Shown here: one piece after another, positions 45,190 to 55,038 of the stretch
Layout of the letters: each line of letters begins with the position of its first letter
Position numbering within the stretch: the stretch's first letter is position 1
NCBI GenBank assembly: GCA_963205195.1
Contig: CAUJHR010000012.1
Coordinates: 1-55,274 of the forward strand
Length of the DNA stretch: 55,274 bases
Direction: 5' to 3'
Source of the DNA: Pseudomonadota bacterium
GTDB lineage: Bacteria > Pseudomonadota > Alphaproteobacteria > Rickettsiales > SXRF01
Translations under genes and position numbers: made by a program
Notes under the pieces: generated by a model
What the model was told of the DNA's origin: nothing
Seen by the model: the letters and a program-made list of their open reading frames with translations, nothing else
Database searches by the model: none

Positions 45190-47106
45190 ATGATTTCTTT
45201 TATCGTATTCTTGCCGTTATTTGCCGCCTTGATAGTTGGACTTAATGTCCGTGCAATAACCCCGCGCCTGTCTCACATTATAACCTGCAGTTCTATGGTT
45301 CTTTCTGCTGTGCTTTCTGGTATGGTGTTCTGGGGATTTGCGTTTGGCGATGCAGCCATGCACAAGGCCAATGTGCTGCCTTGGATAATATCGGGTGATT
45401 TCGTCGCCAACTGGACTTTGCGGGTTGATGCGTTAACTGCGGTCATGCTGGTTGTTGTCACATGGGTTTCCTCGGTTGTGCATATATACTCGGTTGGCTA
45501 TATGAGCCACGATGAACACCAGCCACGCTTCATGGCTTATCTTTCGTTGTTTACCTTTTTCATGCTGATGCTGGTTACTTCTGATAATCTTGTACAGCTT
45601 TTCCTGGGCTGGGAAGGAGTGGGGCTGTGCTCTTATCTGCTTATCGGTTTCTGGTTCAAGAAACAGTCTGCATGCAACGCGGCGATGAAAGCTTTTATAG
45701 TTAACAGGGTGGGGGATTTTGGTTTTGCCCTTGGCATATTCGCTACCTACTGGTTGTTTGGCACTGTGCAGTTCGATGCTATTTTCAGTGCAGCTTTCAC
45801 CCATGCTTCCGATGTGTATACTTTCCTTGGCATGGAATTTAATGCGCTAACACTTGTATGTATCCTGCTTTTTATCGGCGCTATGGGAAAATCCGCGCAG
45901 CTTGGACTGCATACATGGCTGCCTGATGCTATGGAAGGACCAACCCCGGTTTCTGCACTCATCCACGCGGCAACGATGGTGACTGCTGGTGTATTCATGG
46001 TGGCGCGTTGTTCGCCGCTTTTTGAACAATCTGAAACAGCCCTCCAGATAGTTTGTGTGATCGGCGCTTGCACTGCATTTTTCGCGGCAACTGTAGGGCT
46101 CGTACAAAATGACATTAAGCGGGTTATTGCCTATTCAACCTGTTCGCAGCTTGGCTATATGTTCTTTGCCTGTGGAGTTGGCGCTTATTCTGTTGCTATA
46201 TTCCATCTTATGACCCACGCCTTTTTTAAGGCGCTGCTTTTCCTTGGGGCTGGTTCAGTTATCCATGGGTTTTCCGGCGAGCAGGATATGCGTAATATGG
46301 GTGGGGTATGGAAAAAAATGCCAATAACTTATACCTATATGTGGATAGGCTCATTGGCGCTTGGCGGCCTTCCTTTCTTTGCCGGTTATTATTCCAAGGA
46401 TATGATCATAGAAGCGGCTTACGGGCATGGCGGAGTTGGTGTTTTCGCTTTCTGGATGGGTATTGCAGCAGCTTTCATGACCGCATTCTATTCCTGGCGT
46501 TTGTTGTTTCTGACCTTTCACGGAAAATCACGCGCCCCTAAAGATGTTCTGGCGCATGTACATGAATCGCCGCCTATAATGCTGAGGCCGTTATTACTTC
46601 TAGCCTTTGGTGCTGTATTCTCCGGCTGGCTTGGCTATCACGTATTTGGGCTGGTTTCTCCGGAAGGCCATTTCTGGCAGGGTGCAATAGCAGCCAACGA
46701 AGCTATTGAAAAAGCCCATCACGTTCCGGCATGGGTTGGTGTTTTGCCGCTGCTTATGGCGCTTTTTGGCATTGCGCTGGCGTGGGTGTTCTATATCGCA
46801 GCACCTATGGTTCCAAACCTTGTTGCCATGAAATTCCCCTATCTCTACCGTTTCTTTCTTAATAAATGGTATTTTGATGAGCTGTATGACTTTCTTTTTG
46901 TAAACCCGTCTAAGCGCTTCGGGCAATATCTGTGGAAATTCTGGGATGAAAAAATTGTTGATGGCTTGGGGCCGAACGGGGCGGCATTGTTTACCCATAT
47001 AATGGCAGGAAAAACTAGCCGCCTGCAGACAGGGTATGTCTATCATTATGCGTTTGCGATGCTTGTAGGGTTTTTAATAATTACTAGCTGGGTGGTATTT
47101 AAATAA
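45190..47106 (+). CDS. nuoL: NADH-quinone oxidoreductase subunit L
   Basis: Antiporter-like proton-pumping subunit at the far end of the membrane arm, 638 residues with about 16 helices. Key segments are FLGWEGVGLCSYLLIGFW (conserved Glu), GAMGKSAQLGLHTWLPDAM, and ALIHAATMVTAGVFMVAR. The C-terminal part contains the long lateral helix region followed by an anchoring helix. It overlaps nuoM by one base. Confidence 0.98.
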   Translation: MISFIVFLPLFAALIVGLNVRAITPRLSHIITCSSMVLSAVLSGMVFWGFAFGDAAMHKANVLPWIISGDFVANWTLRVDALTAVMLVVVTWVSSVVHIYSVGYMSHDEHQPRFMAYLSLFTFFMLMLVTSDNLVQLFLGWEGVGLCSYLLIGFWFKKQSACNAAMKAFIVNRVGDFGFALGIFATYWLFGTVQFDAIFSAAFTHASDVYTFLGMEFNALTLVCILLFIGAMGKSAQLGLHTWLPDAMEGPTPVSALIHAATMVTAGVFMVARCSPLFEQSETALQIVCVIGACTAFFAATVGLVQNDIKRVIAYSTCSQLGYMFFACGVGAYSVAIFHLMTHAFFKALLFLGAGSVIHGFSGEQDMRNMGGVWKKMPITYTYMWIGSLALGGLPFFAGYYSKDMIIEAAYGHGGVGVFAFWMGIAAAFMTAFYSWRLLFLTFHGKSRAPKDVLAHVHESPPIMLRPLLLLAFGAVFSGWLGYHVFGLVSPEGHFWQGAIAANEAIEKAHHVPAWVGVLPLLMALFGIALAWVFYIAAPMVPNLVAMKFPYLYRFFLNKWYFDELYDFLFVNPSKRFGQYLWKFWDEKIVDGLGPNGAALFTHIMAGKTSRLQTGYVYHYAFAMLVGFLIITSWVVFK

Positions 47107-48578
47107 TGCTGAGCATATTAATATTATTGCCGCTTATCGGCGCGTTCACAATTATGCTGGCAGGCAGGCAGGATGAGGCTGATACAGCGCGTTACATTGC
47201 CTTGTTTACCACAATCATCACCTTCTTTGCTTCTTTATGGTTATGGATAGGCTTTGACGCAACATCTGCCAAATTCCAGTTCACAGAAACCGGGCCGTGG
47301 TTCAAAGATCTCGGCATCGGATACCATCTTGGGATTGATGGGATTTCCCTGTTCATGGTGCTGCTTACTACTTTCCTTATGCCGTTTTGTATATTATGCA
47401 GCTGGCAGTCGATAACTTCGCGTGTTCGCGCCTTCATGGTGAATTTTCTCCTCCTTGAGTCAATGGTAATCGGTGTTTTCAGTTCGCTTGATGTGGTTAT
47501 GTTCTATATTTTCTTCGAAGGAATGCTGATTCCGATGTATCTGATAATCGGCATCTGGGGGGGCAACAGGAGGATATACGCGGCCTATAAATTCTTCCTC
47601 TACACCCTTGCAGGTTCGCTTCTGTTTTTGGTTGCGATAGTTTACCTCTACATAACTTTTGGGACCACCAGTATACCAGACCTGATAGCCGGCGGGCATA
47701 CGCTGCCGCTCCATGTTCAGCAATATCTGTGGCTTGCTATGTTTGCATCTTTTGCCGTAAAGGTACCAATGTGGCCAGTGCATACCTGGCTTCCCGATGC
47801 CCACGTGCAGGCGCCAACCGCCGGTTCAGTGATACTTGCGGGTATTCTTCTTAAAATGGGCGCGTATGGTTTCTTACGTTTTTCCCTGCCAATGCTTCCT
47901 GATGCTTCACATTATTTCGCACCCTTTATATTCACTTTAAGTGTAATTGCGGTTATTTACACCTCGCTGGTGGCGCTGGTGCAGCATGATATGAAAAAAC
48001 TCATCGCCTATTCTTCGGTTGCACATATGGGTTTTGTCACTATAGGAATTTTTACTTTCAACATCCAGGGCATCGAGGGTGCTATCATCCAGATGATAAG
48101 CCATGGGCTCGTTTCTGGAGCTTTATTCCTTTGCGTAGGCGTGGTTTATGACCGTCTGCACACCAGGGAGATAAACCGTTATGGCGGGGTGGCTTCCATA
48201 ATGCCTAAATATGCCCTGCTGTTTATGTTCTTCACCATGGCTTCAGTCGGTCTTCCGGTTACTTCGGGCTTCGTCGGCGAATTCCTTATTCTTCTTGGAT
48301 CATTCAAAGCCAGTACATATGTGGCGTTTGGAGCTGCAACCGGGGTGGTACTTGGCGCAGCCTATGCGCTGTGGTTATATAAACGTGTAGTATTTGGTGA
48401 AATAACCCATGACGATGTGCGTACCATGCCAGACGTTTCAGCGCGCGAGCTTTTGATATTCATACCGCTTCTGCTTTGTGTGCTCTGGATTGGCCTATAC
48501 CCTAAACCATATCTTGGTGCGCTGGAAGTTTCGGTGAAGCAATTGATTGAACAAACTAATATTTCAGGAAATAAATAA
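47106..48578 (+). CDS. nuoM: NADH-quinone oxidoreductase subunit M
   Basis: Antiporter-like proton-pumping subunit, 490 residues with about 14 helices. It has the conserved Glu in FYIFFEGMLIPMYLIIG, the channel Lys region KVPMWPVHTWLPDAHVQAPT and GSVILAGILLKMGAYG. It overlaps both nuoL and nuoN by one base (TAATG). Confidence 0.98.
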   Translation: MLSILILLPLIGAFTIMLAGRQDEADTARYIALFTTIITFFASLWLWIGFDATSAKFQFTETGPWFKDLGIGYHLGIDGISLFMVLLTTFLMPFCILCSWQSITSRVRAFMVNFLLLESMVIGVFSSLDVVMFYIFFEGMLIPMYLIIGIWGGNRRIYAAYKFFLYTLAGSLLFLVAIVYLYITFGTTSIPDLIAGGHTLPLHVQQYLWLAMFASFAVKVPMWPVHTWLPDAHVQAPTAGSVILAGILLKMGAYGFLRFSLPMLPDASHYFAPFIFTLSVIAVIYTSLVALVQHDMKKLIAYSSVAHMGFVTIGIFTFNIQGIEGAIIQMISHGLVSGALFLCVGVVYDRLHTREINRYGGVASIMPKYALLFMFFTMASVGLPVTSGFVGEFLILLGSFKASTYVAFGAATGVVLGAAYALWLYKRVVFGEITHDDVRTMPDVSARELLIFIPLLLCVLWIGLYPKPYLGALEVSVKQLIEQTNISGNK

Positions 48579-50032
48579 TGCTGGATATTCTTGTAAATGC
48601 TGGAATTGTTGCGATAAAGCCGGAAATATTCTTGCTGTTTTCAACTGTGGTTTTGCTTTTATACGGGCTATATAGGCAGCCTCGCGCTTCTACACAGCTT
48701 ATAGTTCTGGCTCTGGTAGCAATTCTATTTACGGGCTTCCTTGTTACATGCCGTTCTATTCCTGAAGGTACTTATCTGGGTGGCATGTTCGAAAGCAGCC
48801 AGTTTACTGTATTTGTAAAAACCTTGATTCTTACAGCAGGAGGCCTTGTGCTCATGCTTGCGTCCGGCTATCTGCGCGAAGATGGTGGCAGGCCATTTGA
48901 ATTTATAATTCTTATGCTGTTTGCCATTATTGGCATGATGCTTATGGTTTCCGCAGCTGACCTGCTGGCATTATACATGGCGCTTGAAATGTCGAGCCTT
49001 GCGCTTTACGTGCTGGCATCGTTCTCCCGTGATCATGCGAAATCCAGCGAGGCGGGGCTTAAATATTTTGTGCTTGGCGCGCTGGCATCAGGCATGATGC
49101 TGTTTGGTATGTCATTGGTTTATGGTTTTGCCGGAAGCACCAGTTTTTCAGCCATTTCTGAACTCTTTGCCGGTCAGCATTACGTGCTGTCCAAAGGCGT
49201 GGTGGTGGGGCTTATTTTAATAGTGGTAGGTTTTTGCTTCAAGCTTTCCGCCGTGCCCTTCCATATGTGGACCCCTGATGTCTATGAAGGTGCGCCAACG
49301 CCAGTCACCGCATTTTTTGCAACAGCGCCTAAGATAGCTGCTCTTGCCCTGTTCATGCGCTTCTTGCTCGAGCCTTTCTCGCAGGCAATAAGTCAGTGGC
49401 AGCAGGTCATAGTTTTCGTATCCATAGTTTCTATGCTGGTTGGTGCTCTCGGCGCTATAAACCAAACCAATATCAAGCGCCTGCTTGCTTACAGCTCAAT
49501 TGGTCATATAGGCTTCATGCTCATGGGGCTTGCTGCGGCAAATAATAATGGTGTGCAGGCAATTCTCATTTACATGGTGGTTTATGTTTTCATGAGTGTG
49601 GGGATGTTCGGATCAGTGCTGCTTATGAAGCGCGGAGGTGAATCTTTCGATGGTATCAAGGATTTAAGCGGGCTGTCACAGACCAATCCATTGCTTGCAA
49701 TCATCTTTTCCATATGTCTGTTTTCAATGGCAGGAATTCCGCCAATGTCAGGCTTTTTTGGAAAATTCTATGTTGTGCTCGCTGCAATTGAAGGCGGGTT
49801 TACATGGCTGGCGGTACTTGGCGTCTGTATAAGTGTAATAAGCTGCTACTACTACCTGAAAATTGTAAAAACGATTTATTTCGACGATCCCGAACCAGCC
49901 TTCGACAAGGCGCGATCATGGTTGGTAAACAGCGCTATCGCAATCGGCGCTACAGTAACAATGTTATTTTTCCTGGTGCCGACCCCGCTTGTTACTCTCG
50001 CAAAAGCTGTTGCCGCGAGCCTGATAAAATAA
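48578..50032 (+). CDS. nuoN: NADH-quinone oxidoreductase subunit N
   Basis: Third antiporter-like subunit, 484 residues. It has ALYMALEMSSLALYVLASF (conserved Glu) and FKLSAVPFHMWTPDVYEGAP followed by the Pro/Thr-rich TPVTAFFATAPK block. It closes the nuo set, with birA starting one base after the stop. Confidence 0.98.
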   Translation: MLDILVNAGIVAIKPEIFLLFSTVVLLLYGLYRQPRASTQLIVLALVAILFTGFLVTCRSIPEGTYLGGMFESSQFTVFVKTLILTAGGLVLMLASGYLREDGGRPFEFIILMLFAIIGMMLMVSAADLLALYMALEMSSLALYVLASFSRDHAKSSEAGLKYFVLGALASGMMLFGMSLVYGFAGSTSFSAISELFAGQHYVLSKGVVVGLILIVVGFCFKLSAVPFHMWTPDVYEGAPTPVTAFFATAPKIAALALFMRFLLEPFSQAISQWQQVIVFVSIVSMLVGALGAINQTNIKRLLAYSSIGHIGFMLMGLAAANNNGVQAILIYMVVYVFMSVGMFGSVLLMKRGGESFDGIKDLSGLSQTNPLLAIIFSICLFSMAGIPPMSGFFGKFYVVLAAIEGGFTWLAVLGVCISVISCYYYLKIVKTIYFDDPEPAFDKARSWLVNSAIAIGATVTMLFFLVPTPLVTLAKAVAASLIK

Positions 50033-50033
50033 T

Positions 50034-50810
50034 ATGAGCGGGCAAAAGAAAAAAATAATTTCCAACCTGCTTAATGACTATCATTTATTGTCTTTTGATA
50101 CCCTCGATTCAACTAATGAAGAAGCCAAGCGCTTAGCACATGCAGGCGGTAGCCACGGTGCGGTGATATGGGCAAAAAAACAAAGTGAAGGCAAAGGGCG
50201 GATGGGGCGTACATGGCTCTCAGCTGACGGTAATTTATTTGTATCAATTTTATTGCAGCCGCAAAAACCATTGCCTGAGTTGGCGCAGCTTTCCTTTGTT
50301 GCGGCAATTGCGGCTCTGGAAGCAATCGCGCCGCTTCTTCCCAATCCGGATTCACTGCAAACCAAATGGCCAAACGACATACTGCTCTCTAGTCGCAAGC
50401 TTGGCGGCATACTTCTTGAATCCTTCCGCACTGAAGGCTGTAAATTTCCCTGGGTGGTAGTAGGTGTTGGCATAAATATCGACAGCTACCCGCCGCGCAC
50501 TGAGTTCCCTGCTACCTGCCTTAAGGAGGCCGGGGTCGAGTTGGTATCTGCAAAAATAATACTTTCACGATTCATCCACCATTTTATCGAACGCTATGAC
50601 CAGTGGAACAGCAAGGGCTTCACCGGAATCCGCAAGGATTGGTCAGCGCAGGCATGGAATTTAAAACAGCGCATTGTAGCACGCCTGCCAGATGGCCAGG
50701 TCGAAGGAGTGTTTGAAGGCATTGATGCCAGCGGCAGCTTGCTTATAACGCCTGACAACGGGAAGAAACAGACCATTCATGCCGGGGACGTCTATGCTGC
50801 TTGTGATTGA
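50034..50810 (+). CDS. birA: Biotin-protein ligase (class I, no DNA-binding domain)
   Basis: It attaches biotin to the carboxyl-carrier protein. The 258 residues have only the catalytic and C-terminal domains: TLDSTNEEAKRLA, the biotinyl-AMP loop KQSEGKGRMGRTWLSADGN, the catalytic Lys region KWPNDILLSSRKLGGILLE, and an SH3-like tail (GVFEGIDASGSLLI). There is no N-terminal winged helix, so it should not act as a repressor. Position after nuoN and before coaX is typical of alphaproteobacteria. Confidence 0.96.
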   Translation: MSGQKKKIISNLLNDYHLLSFDTLDSTNEEAKRLAHAGGSHGAVIWAKKQSEGKGRMGRTWLSADGNLFVSILLQPQKPLPELAQLSFVAAIAALEAIAPLLPNPDSLQTKWPNDILLSSRKLGGILLESFRTEGCKFPWVVVGVGINIDSYPPRTEFPATCLKEAGVELVSAKIILSRFIHHFIERYDQWNSKGFTGIRKDWSAQAWNLKQRIVARLPDGQVEGVFEGIDASGSLLITPDNGKKQTIHAGDVYAACD

Positions 50811-51567
50811 TGTCGGAAACACCAATGTGGTGTTCGCAGTTTTTGATGGTGATAAGCTCAAGGGGCAATGGCGCATCTCTACTAATGCAAGGCGTACGGC
50901 GGATGAGTATGGCGTGTGGCTCACTCAGGTTCTGGAACATTCTAAAATCAATCCTGAAGACATAAAAGGCGCGGTGGTAGCCTCGGTTGTACCGCAAACC
51001 CTTTTCGACCTGCGCCAGCTTGCAAGGCGCTATTTCAATACAGAGCTTATGGTTATAGGCGACCCGCGCCTGAATCTTAAAACCGGGATGGGCGTGAAGA
51101 TCGACAATCCTGCGGAAGTAGGGGCCGACAGGCTTGTAAACGCTTTTGCTGCTTGGTCGCGTTATAAAAAACCGCTTATAGTTGTAGATTTTGGAACTGC
51201 CACCACTTTCGATGTGGTAAATTCCAGCGGTGATTATATAGGCGGGGTGATAGCGCCGGGTGTTAACCTGTCGCTTGATGCCCTGCAGCGTGCTGCGGCC
51301 AAACTTCCTAATATCGGCATCGCCAAGCCTGATAAGGTAATCGGCACTAATACAATAGGAGCTATGCAATCGGGCATTTATTATGGTTATGTGGGGCTGG
51401 TGGAAGGGATTGTTGATCGTATAAAAGCCGAGCATGGCCAGAAAATGCCGGTGATCGCAACTGGCGGTCTCGCATCGCTTTATTCCAAGGCCTGCCCGGT
51501 TATCGAGCATGTAGAGCCGGATTTGACCATCCATGGCCTGCGCGAATTACACGCGATGAATAGCTAA
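50794..51567 (+). CDS. coaX: Type III pantothenate kinase
   Basis: It phosphorylates pantothenate in coenzyme A synthesis and belongs to the ASKHA fold. The start chosen is ATG 50794 (257 residues), which has GGGGA six bases upstream and overlaps birA by 17 bases. An ATG at 50779 is also in frame. Motifs are the phosphate loop DVGNTNVVFAV, the EVGADRLVNAFAA block and VVDFGTATTFDVV, then GGVIAPGVNLSLDAL. It is the last gene of the nuo-birA-coaX transcript, and no clear terminator follows. Confidence 0.96.
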   Translation: MLLVIDVGNTNVVFAVFDGDKLKGQWRISTNARRTADEYGVWLTQVLEHSKINPEDIKGAVVASVVPQTLFDLRQLARRYFNTELMVIGDPRLNLKTGMGVKIDNPAEVGADRLVNAFAAWSRYKKPLIVVDFGTATTFDVVNSSGDYIGGVIAPGVNLSLDALQRAAAKLPNIGIAKPDKVIGTNTIGAMQSGIYYGYVGLVEGIVDRIKAEHGQKMPVIATGGLASLYSKACPVIEHVEPDLTIHGLRELHAMNS

Positions 51568-51595
51568 GAGTTTTCTTGGCTCAACATAGTAGAGT

Positions 51596-52315
51596 TTAAG
51601 GCAGATAATATACAGTGCGGCAGCCGATAACATCTGAATTCTGGTAGGCGTTGCCGGTATTGCAATAGCCGCTATATGACTGGGACATGAATTTGCCTGT
51701 TTGCGGCAGCCCGTCATCAAGTTTCAGATCAATAGCATAAGCATCACTGGCACTGATGACTGGCTGGCCAATGCCTCCGCCATTATCCCATGTGGCACAG
51801 GTGAAGGTAACCCCTTTTTTAACCGCATTGGGCAGTACTATAGGGTTCCCATAGGTCCAGCCAAAATCACTGTCTATGCTATATAAATCAGCAAAATATA
51901 AATAACCATAGCCGCCATTATAACAGCCAAGGTAGCTATCTTGTGTGTGTCCATAAACGACCACAAGCTGCTCTTTTTTTATAAACCCGGCAAGCACGAG
52001 TGAGTCGTTGGCAGTCATGGATTCGTTGGGCCAGTTATTAATAAATCCATCGCCATTACCATTGCCTGCATAGGTGCCGGTTGGGAAAATTTCGGTTATA
52101 TTTTTGCAATCACCCGGCAGGCAGTTATATTTCAGGCGGAATGAATTTACCGCTGAACCATAATTTTCCAGCGTACTTATATTCTTCCTTATTTCAGCAG
52201 ATTTTATCAATATTTTACCTGTCATAATTCCGCCGATTATAAGGCCGATTATAACCATGACTATTGATAATTCTATCAGCGTGAAGCCTTGCTTGTAATA
52301 GTGCCTATTAGCCAT
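51596..52315 (-). CDS. Pilin-like protein with prepilin leader (paralogue 2)
   Basis: A 239-residue protein with leader ending G10 and mature start F11 (KQGFTLIELSIV, Glu at E15), then a hydrophobic helix. Shared family motifs follow: LPGD (66-69), NGDG (87-90) and AIDLKLDDGLPQTGK (194-208). Several Cys pairs could form disulfides in the periplasm. It lies on the minus strand, convergent with coaX and in tandem with paralogue 3. The pair interrupts the coaX-rnj adjacency common in alphaproteobacteria. The assembling system is not identified. Confidence 0.85.
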   Translation of the reverse strand: MANRHYYKQGFTLIELSIVMVIIGLIIGGIMTGKILIKSAEIRKNISTLENYGSAVNSFRLKYNCLPGDCKNITEIFPTGTYAGNGNGDGFINNWPNESMTANDSLVLAGFIKKEQLVVVYGHTQDSYLGCYNGGYGYLYFADLYSIDSDFGWTYGNPIVLPNAVKKGVTFTCATWDNGGGIGQPVISASDAYAIDLKLDDGLPQTGKFMSQSYSGYCNTGNAYQNSDVIGCRTVYYLP

Positions 52316-52400
52316 TTCTAAATATCCAGATTAACCCAACCGATGATTATATAGATAAATATTTTATATGATATGAAAATTTACTTTTGGCAGAAATGTA

Positions 52401-53216
52401 CTAGTTGCCGCTGGATTCTATCATTAGGTTGCATGCAGCATCTGTTTTAGTTAAATTGTAGCTGTTGGCGGCAACACTTACTATGCAGTTGTTTGCAACC
52501 GTGTCTGCGGTTGCTGGCCGGATAACAGATTTGATTTTCCCTTTCAGCGGTGTTCCGTCATCCATTTTTATATCAAGATTGTAGGCGTCATTAGGTATTA
52601 CTGTTGGGCCGGTTGAGGTCATGGTCAAGGCATAGGGATTAAACAGCGAAGTATCCCGGTTAGTGATGCCCATGAAATAACCAAGCCGTGTATTAGCCAT
52701 TGTTGTTGCGGTAAATCCGCCAGTGCCTATTTTGGCGGCTGGGAATTGGCAATCAATGGTTTGGGCACTGTTTCCCGCACCGCATCCGCTGACTGCCGCT
52801 CTAAATTTTCCGGGAAGGTCATTGATAAGATTTGCATCTTTCAGGTGAATAAAGAAATAAGAAGGCTCGCAATTTGTCCATACCGCAGGGAAATTTCTAT
52901 TCCTGTCCTGTACTATGCCATCACCGTTAACATTATTTGCATTGCAATAAGCTTGTGTGGTTGCATCAAATGTTAGGCCAAAAGTCAGCGGGTTCGGTAT
53001 ATCACCCGGCATATAACCATATCTTGACTTGAAAACAGAAACCGCTGAATCAAAACTTTCCAGCTGCGAGACCTGGGCGCGGATTTGTGAGGATTTGACC
53101 AGATCCTGCCCCACCAGCACCCCGCCGATGACCAGCCCAATGATAACCAGCACTAGGGCAAGCTCTACCAGAGTGAAGCCATTTTTCTCTATTATAATAC
53201 GTTTTCTATTAGTCAT
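52401..53216 (-). CDS. Pilin-like protein with prepilin leader (paralogue 3)
   Basis: A 271-residue protein with an N-terminal basic leader, cleavage after G13 in KNGFTLVELALV (Glu at E18) and a long hydrophobic helix. Family motifs are MPGD (69-72, in place of LPGD), NGDG (97-100) and NLDIKMDDGTPLKGK (213-227). It starts at ATG 53216 and is followed 85 bases later by paralogue 2 on the same strand, with an AT-rich gap. It diverges from rnj. As with the other two, pilin or pseudopilin use cannot be decided from the leader alone. Confidence 0.85.
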   Translation of the reverse strand: MTNRKRIIIEKNGFTLVELALVLVIIGLVIGGVLVGQDLVKSSQIRAQVSQLESFDSAVSVFKSRYGYMPGDIPNPLTFGLTFDATTQAYCNANNVNGDGIVQDRNRNFPAVWTNCEPSYFFIHLKDANLINDLPGKFRAAVSGCGAGNSAQTIDCQFPAAKIGTGGFTATTMANTRLGYFMGITNRDTSLFNPYALTMTSTGPTVIPNDAYNLDIKMDDGTPLKGKIKSVIRPATADTVANNCIVSVAANSYNLTKTDAACNLMIESSGN

Positions 53217-53326
53217 TATCCTTAATTTTAACGGTGATATGCCTTAAAAGCAATTTTTTTGATAGGAAATAAAGACTTCTGATGGTAAATGCTAGCTAGA
53301 TTCAACATTTTACAAAAAATAAAAAT

Positions 53327-54988
53327 ATGACTTTTGATTTTTCCAAACACAAAGATGAACTCCTCTTTGTTCCGCTTGGCGGCTCCAACGAAATAGGCAT
53401 GAACCTGAATCTCTATACTATCGGCGGCAAATGGCTGATGGTCGATTGCGGGATCGGTTTTGCAGGCGATGGGCTTCCGGGTGTTGATATAGTAGTTCCT
53501 GATATTTCTTTTATTGCTGAACGTAAAGACGACCTGCTGGGGCTTGTCATAACCCACGCGCATGAGGACCATCTGGGGGCCGTGCCGTATCTGTGGCGCG
53601 ATCTGGAATGCCCTATTTATACCACTCCATTCACTGCCGCTTTCCTCAAGCATAAAGTAAGCGAGATGGGGGCAGGGAAAAAACCCAAGATACATGAAAT
53701 GGCCTGCGGCGGTTCAGTAGAGATAGGTCCATTCGCCATCGAGCTTATAGAGCTTACCCATTCCATTGCGGAGATGCAGGCGGTTGCCATCACCACTAAA
53801 AAAGGCGTGGTATTGCATACTGGGGATTGGAAATTCGACGACAAGCCTCTGGTCGGGAATGTGTCAGATGAGGACGCGCTCAAAAGATACGGTGACGGCA
53901 ATGTCCTTGCTATGGTCTGTGATTCCACCAACGTATTTGAAGAAGGCTCCTCCGGCTCCGAAGGCGAGGTGCGTGAGCATCTGGTGGAGCTTATTAAAAA
54001 ATGTCCTAAGCGTGTTGTGGTTTCCACTTTTGCTTCCAATTTAGCACGTGTTGTAACCTTGATTCACGCTGCCGAGGAATCGGGGCGCATGGTTGCTCTT
54101 GCCGGGCGTTCGTTGTACCGCGTTGTTGATGCCGCAAAGGAAGCTGGCTATATCCGCGATGATATGGAATTCATCAACGAGCGCGACATAATGAATCTCC
54201 CGCGTGAAGATATGCTGGTGATATGCACTGGCTGCCAGGGTGAGCCGCGCGCGGCGCTTAACCGTATTTCACGTAACGACCATCCTAATATACGCCTGCA
54301 GCCGGGCGATACAGTAGTGTTTTCATCACGCAAGATTCCCGGTAATGAAACAAGGATAAACGCTATCCATAACCGGCTCGTTGAAAAAAGGGTCGAGGTT
54401 ATAACTGACCGGCATTATTATATACATGTTTCCGGCCACCCTGCGCGGGACGAGCTTAAAAAAATGTATAGTCTGGTGCGTCCGCGCATTGCAATTCCCA
54501 CCCACGGTGAGGCTAGGCATCTGCATGAGCATGCAAAACTTGCGGCTAGTTTAGGCGTCAGGGAAACAGTTGAGGCCCATAACGGTGCGGTAGTGTGGCT
54601 GGAGGAGGGTGAGGCCAGCATCATAGGGAAAGTCCATTCCGGCTATATAGCGATTGATGGTTCTTCCCTTATTCCAACTGATGGTGATGTGATCCGCACT
54701 CGCCGAAAGCTGCGCGATGACGGCGCGGTGTTCTTAAGCATAGCTCTGGATAAAAATGACGATCTGGCAAGCCCTATACAGCTGGCCGCTCCCGGAATTT
54801 TAGATGCCAAGGAAGATGCAGAGTTGCTTGCTGAATATCTAAGTGAAGTTACTGATATAGTAGTCAATATGAAGAAAAAATCTGGCATTGATGCGGTAAA
54901 AGAAGCGGCCCGGCTTGTAATACGCCGTTCGTTCAAGCGCGACCTCGATAAAAAACCGGTGATAGAGATTCTGATTTTCAGGGTGTAA
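53327..54988 (+). CDS. rnj: Ribonuclease J
   Basis: A metallo-beta-lactamase/beta-CASP ribonuclease of 553 residues with 5'-3' exo- and endonuclease activity on RNA. The zinc motif THAHEDH spans 76-82. Other elements are MVDCGIGF, HTGDWKFDDKP, the beta-CASP block VVFSSRKIPGNETRI, and HVSGHPARDELKKMYSLVRPRIAIPTHGE-type residues. The C-terminal domain ends near the last codon with KPVIEILIFRV. The start ATG at 53327 follows a short AT-rich leader shared with the divergent pilin gene. The stop is followed almost at once by two palindromic elements. Confidence 0.97.
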   Translation: MTFDFSKHKDELLFVPLGGSNEIGMNLNLYTIGGKWLMVDCGIGFAGDGLPGVDIVVPDISFIAERKDDLLGLVITHAHEDHLGAVPYLWRDLECPIYTTPFTAAFLKHKVSEMGAGKKPKIHEMACGGSVEIGPFAIELIELTHSIAEMQAVAITTKKGVVLHTGDWKFDDKPLVGNVSDEDALKRYGDGNVLAMVCDSTNVFEEGSSGSEGEVREHLVELIKKCPKRVVVSTFASNLARVVTLIHAAEESGRMVALAGRSLYRVVDAAKEAGYIRDDMEFINERDIMNLPREDMLVICTGCQGEPRAALNRISRNDHPNIRLQPGDTVVFSSRKIPGNETRINAIHNRLVEKRVEVITDRHYYIHVSGHPARDELKKMYSLVRPRIAIPTHGEARHLHEHAKLAASLGVRETVEAHNGAVVWLEEGEASIIGKVHSGYIAIDGSSLIPTDGDVIRTRRKLRDDGAVFLSIALDKNDDLASPIQLAAPGILDAKEDAELLAEYLSEVTDIVVNMKKKSGIDAVKEAARLVIRRSFKRDLDKKPVIEILIFRV

Positions 54989-54990
54989 CG

Positions 54991-55020
54991 CTGGATTGCT
55001 TCGCTGCGCTCGCAATGACG
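54991..55020. repeat. Common palindromic intergenic repeat after rnj
   Basis: A 30-base repeat read on the minus strand as CGTCATTGCGAGCG followed by CAGCGAAGCAATCCAG. This form of short dispersed repeat is very common between genes in many proteobacterial genomes. It begins two bases after the rnj stop codon. Its ends pair as ATTGC/GCAAT. Confidence 0.7.
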
Positions 55021-55038
55021 ATCTACTAATTCTTCCCA

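Noticed and set aside
50743..51534. Minus-strand frame (263 codons) opposite coaX
   Set aside because: coaX motifs are complete on the plus strand. The minus product is His/Tyr/Arg-rich without family features.
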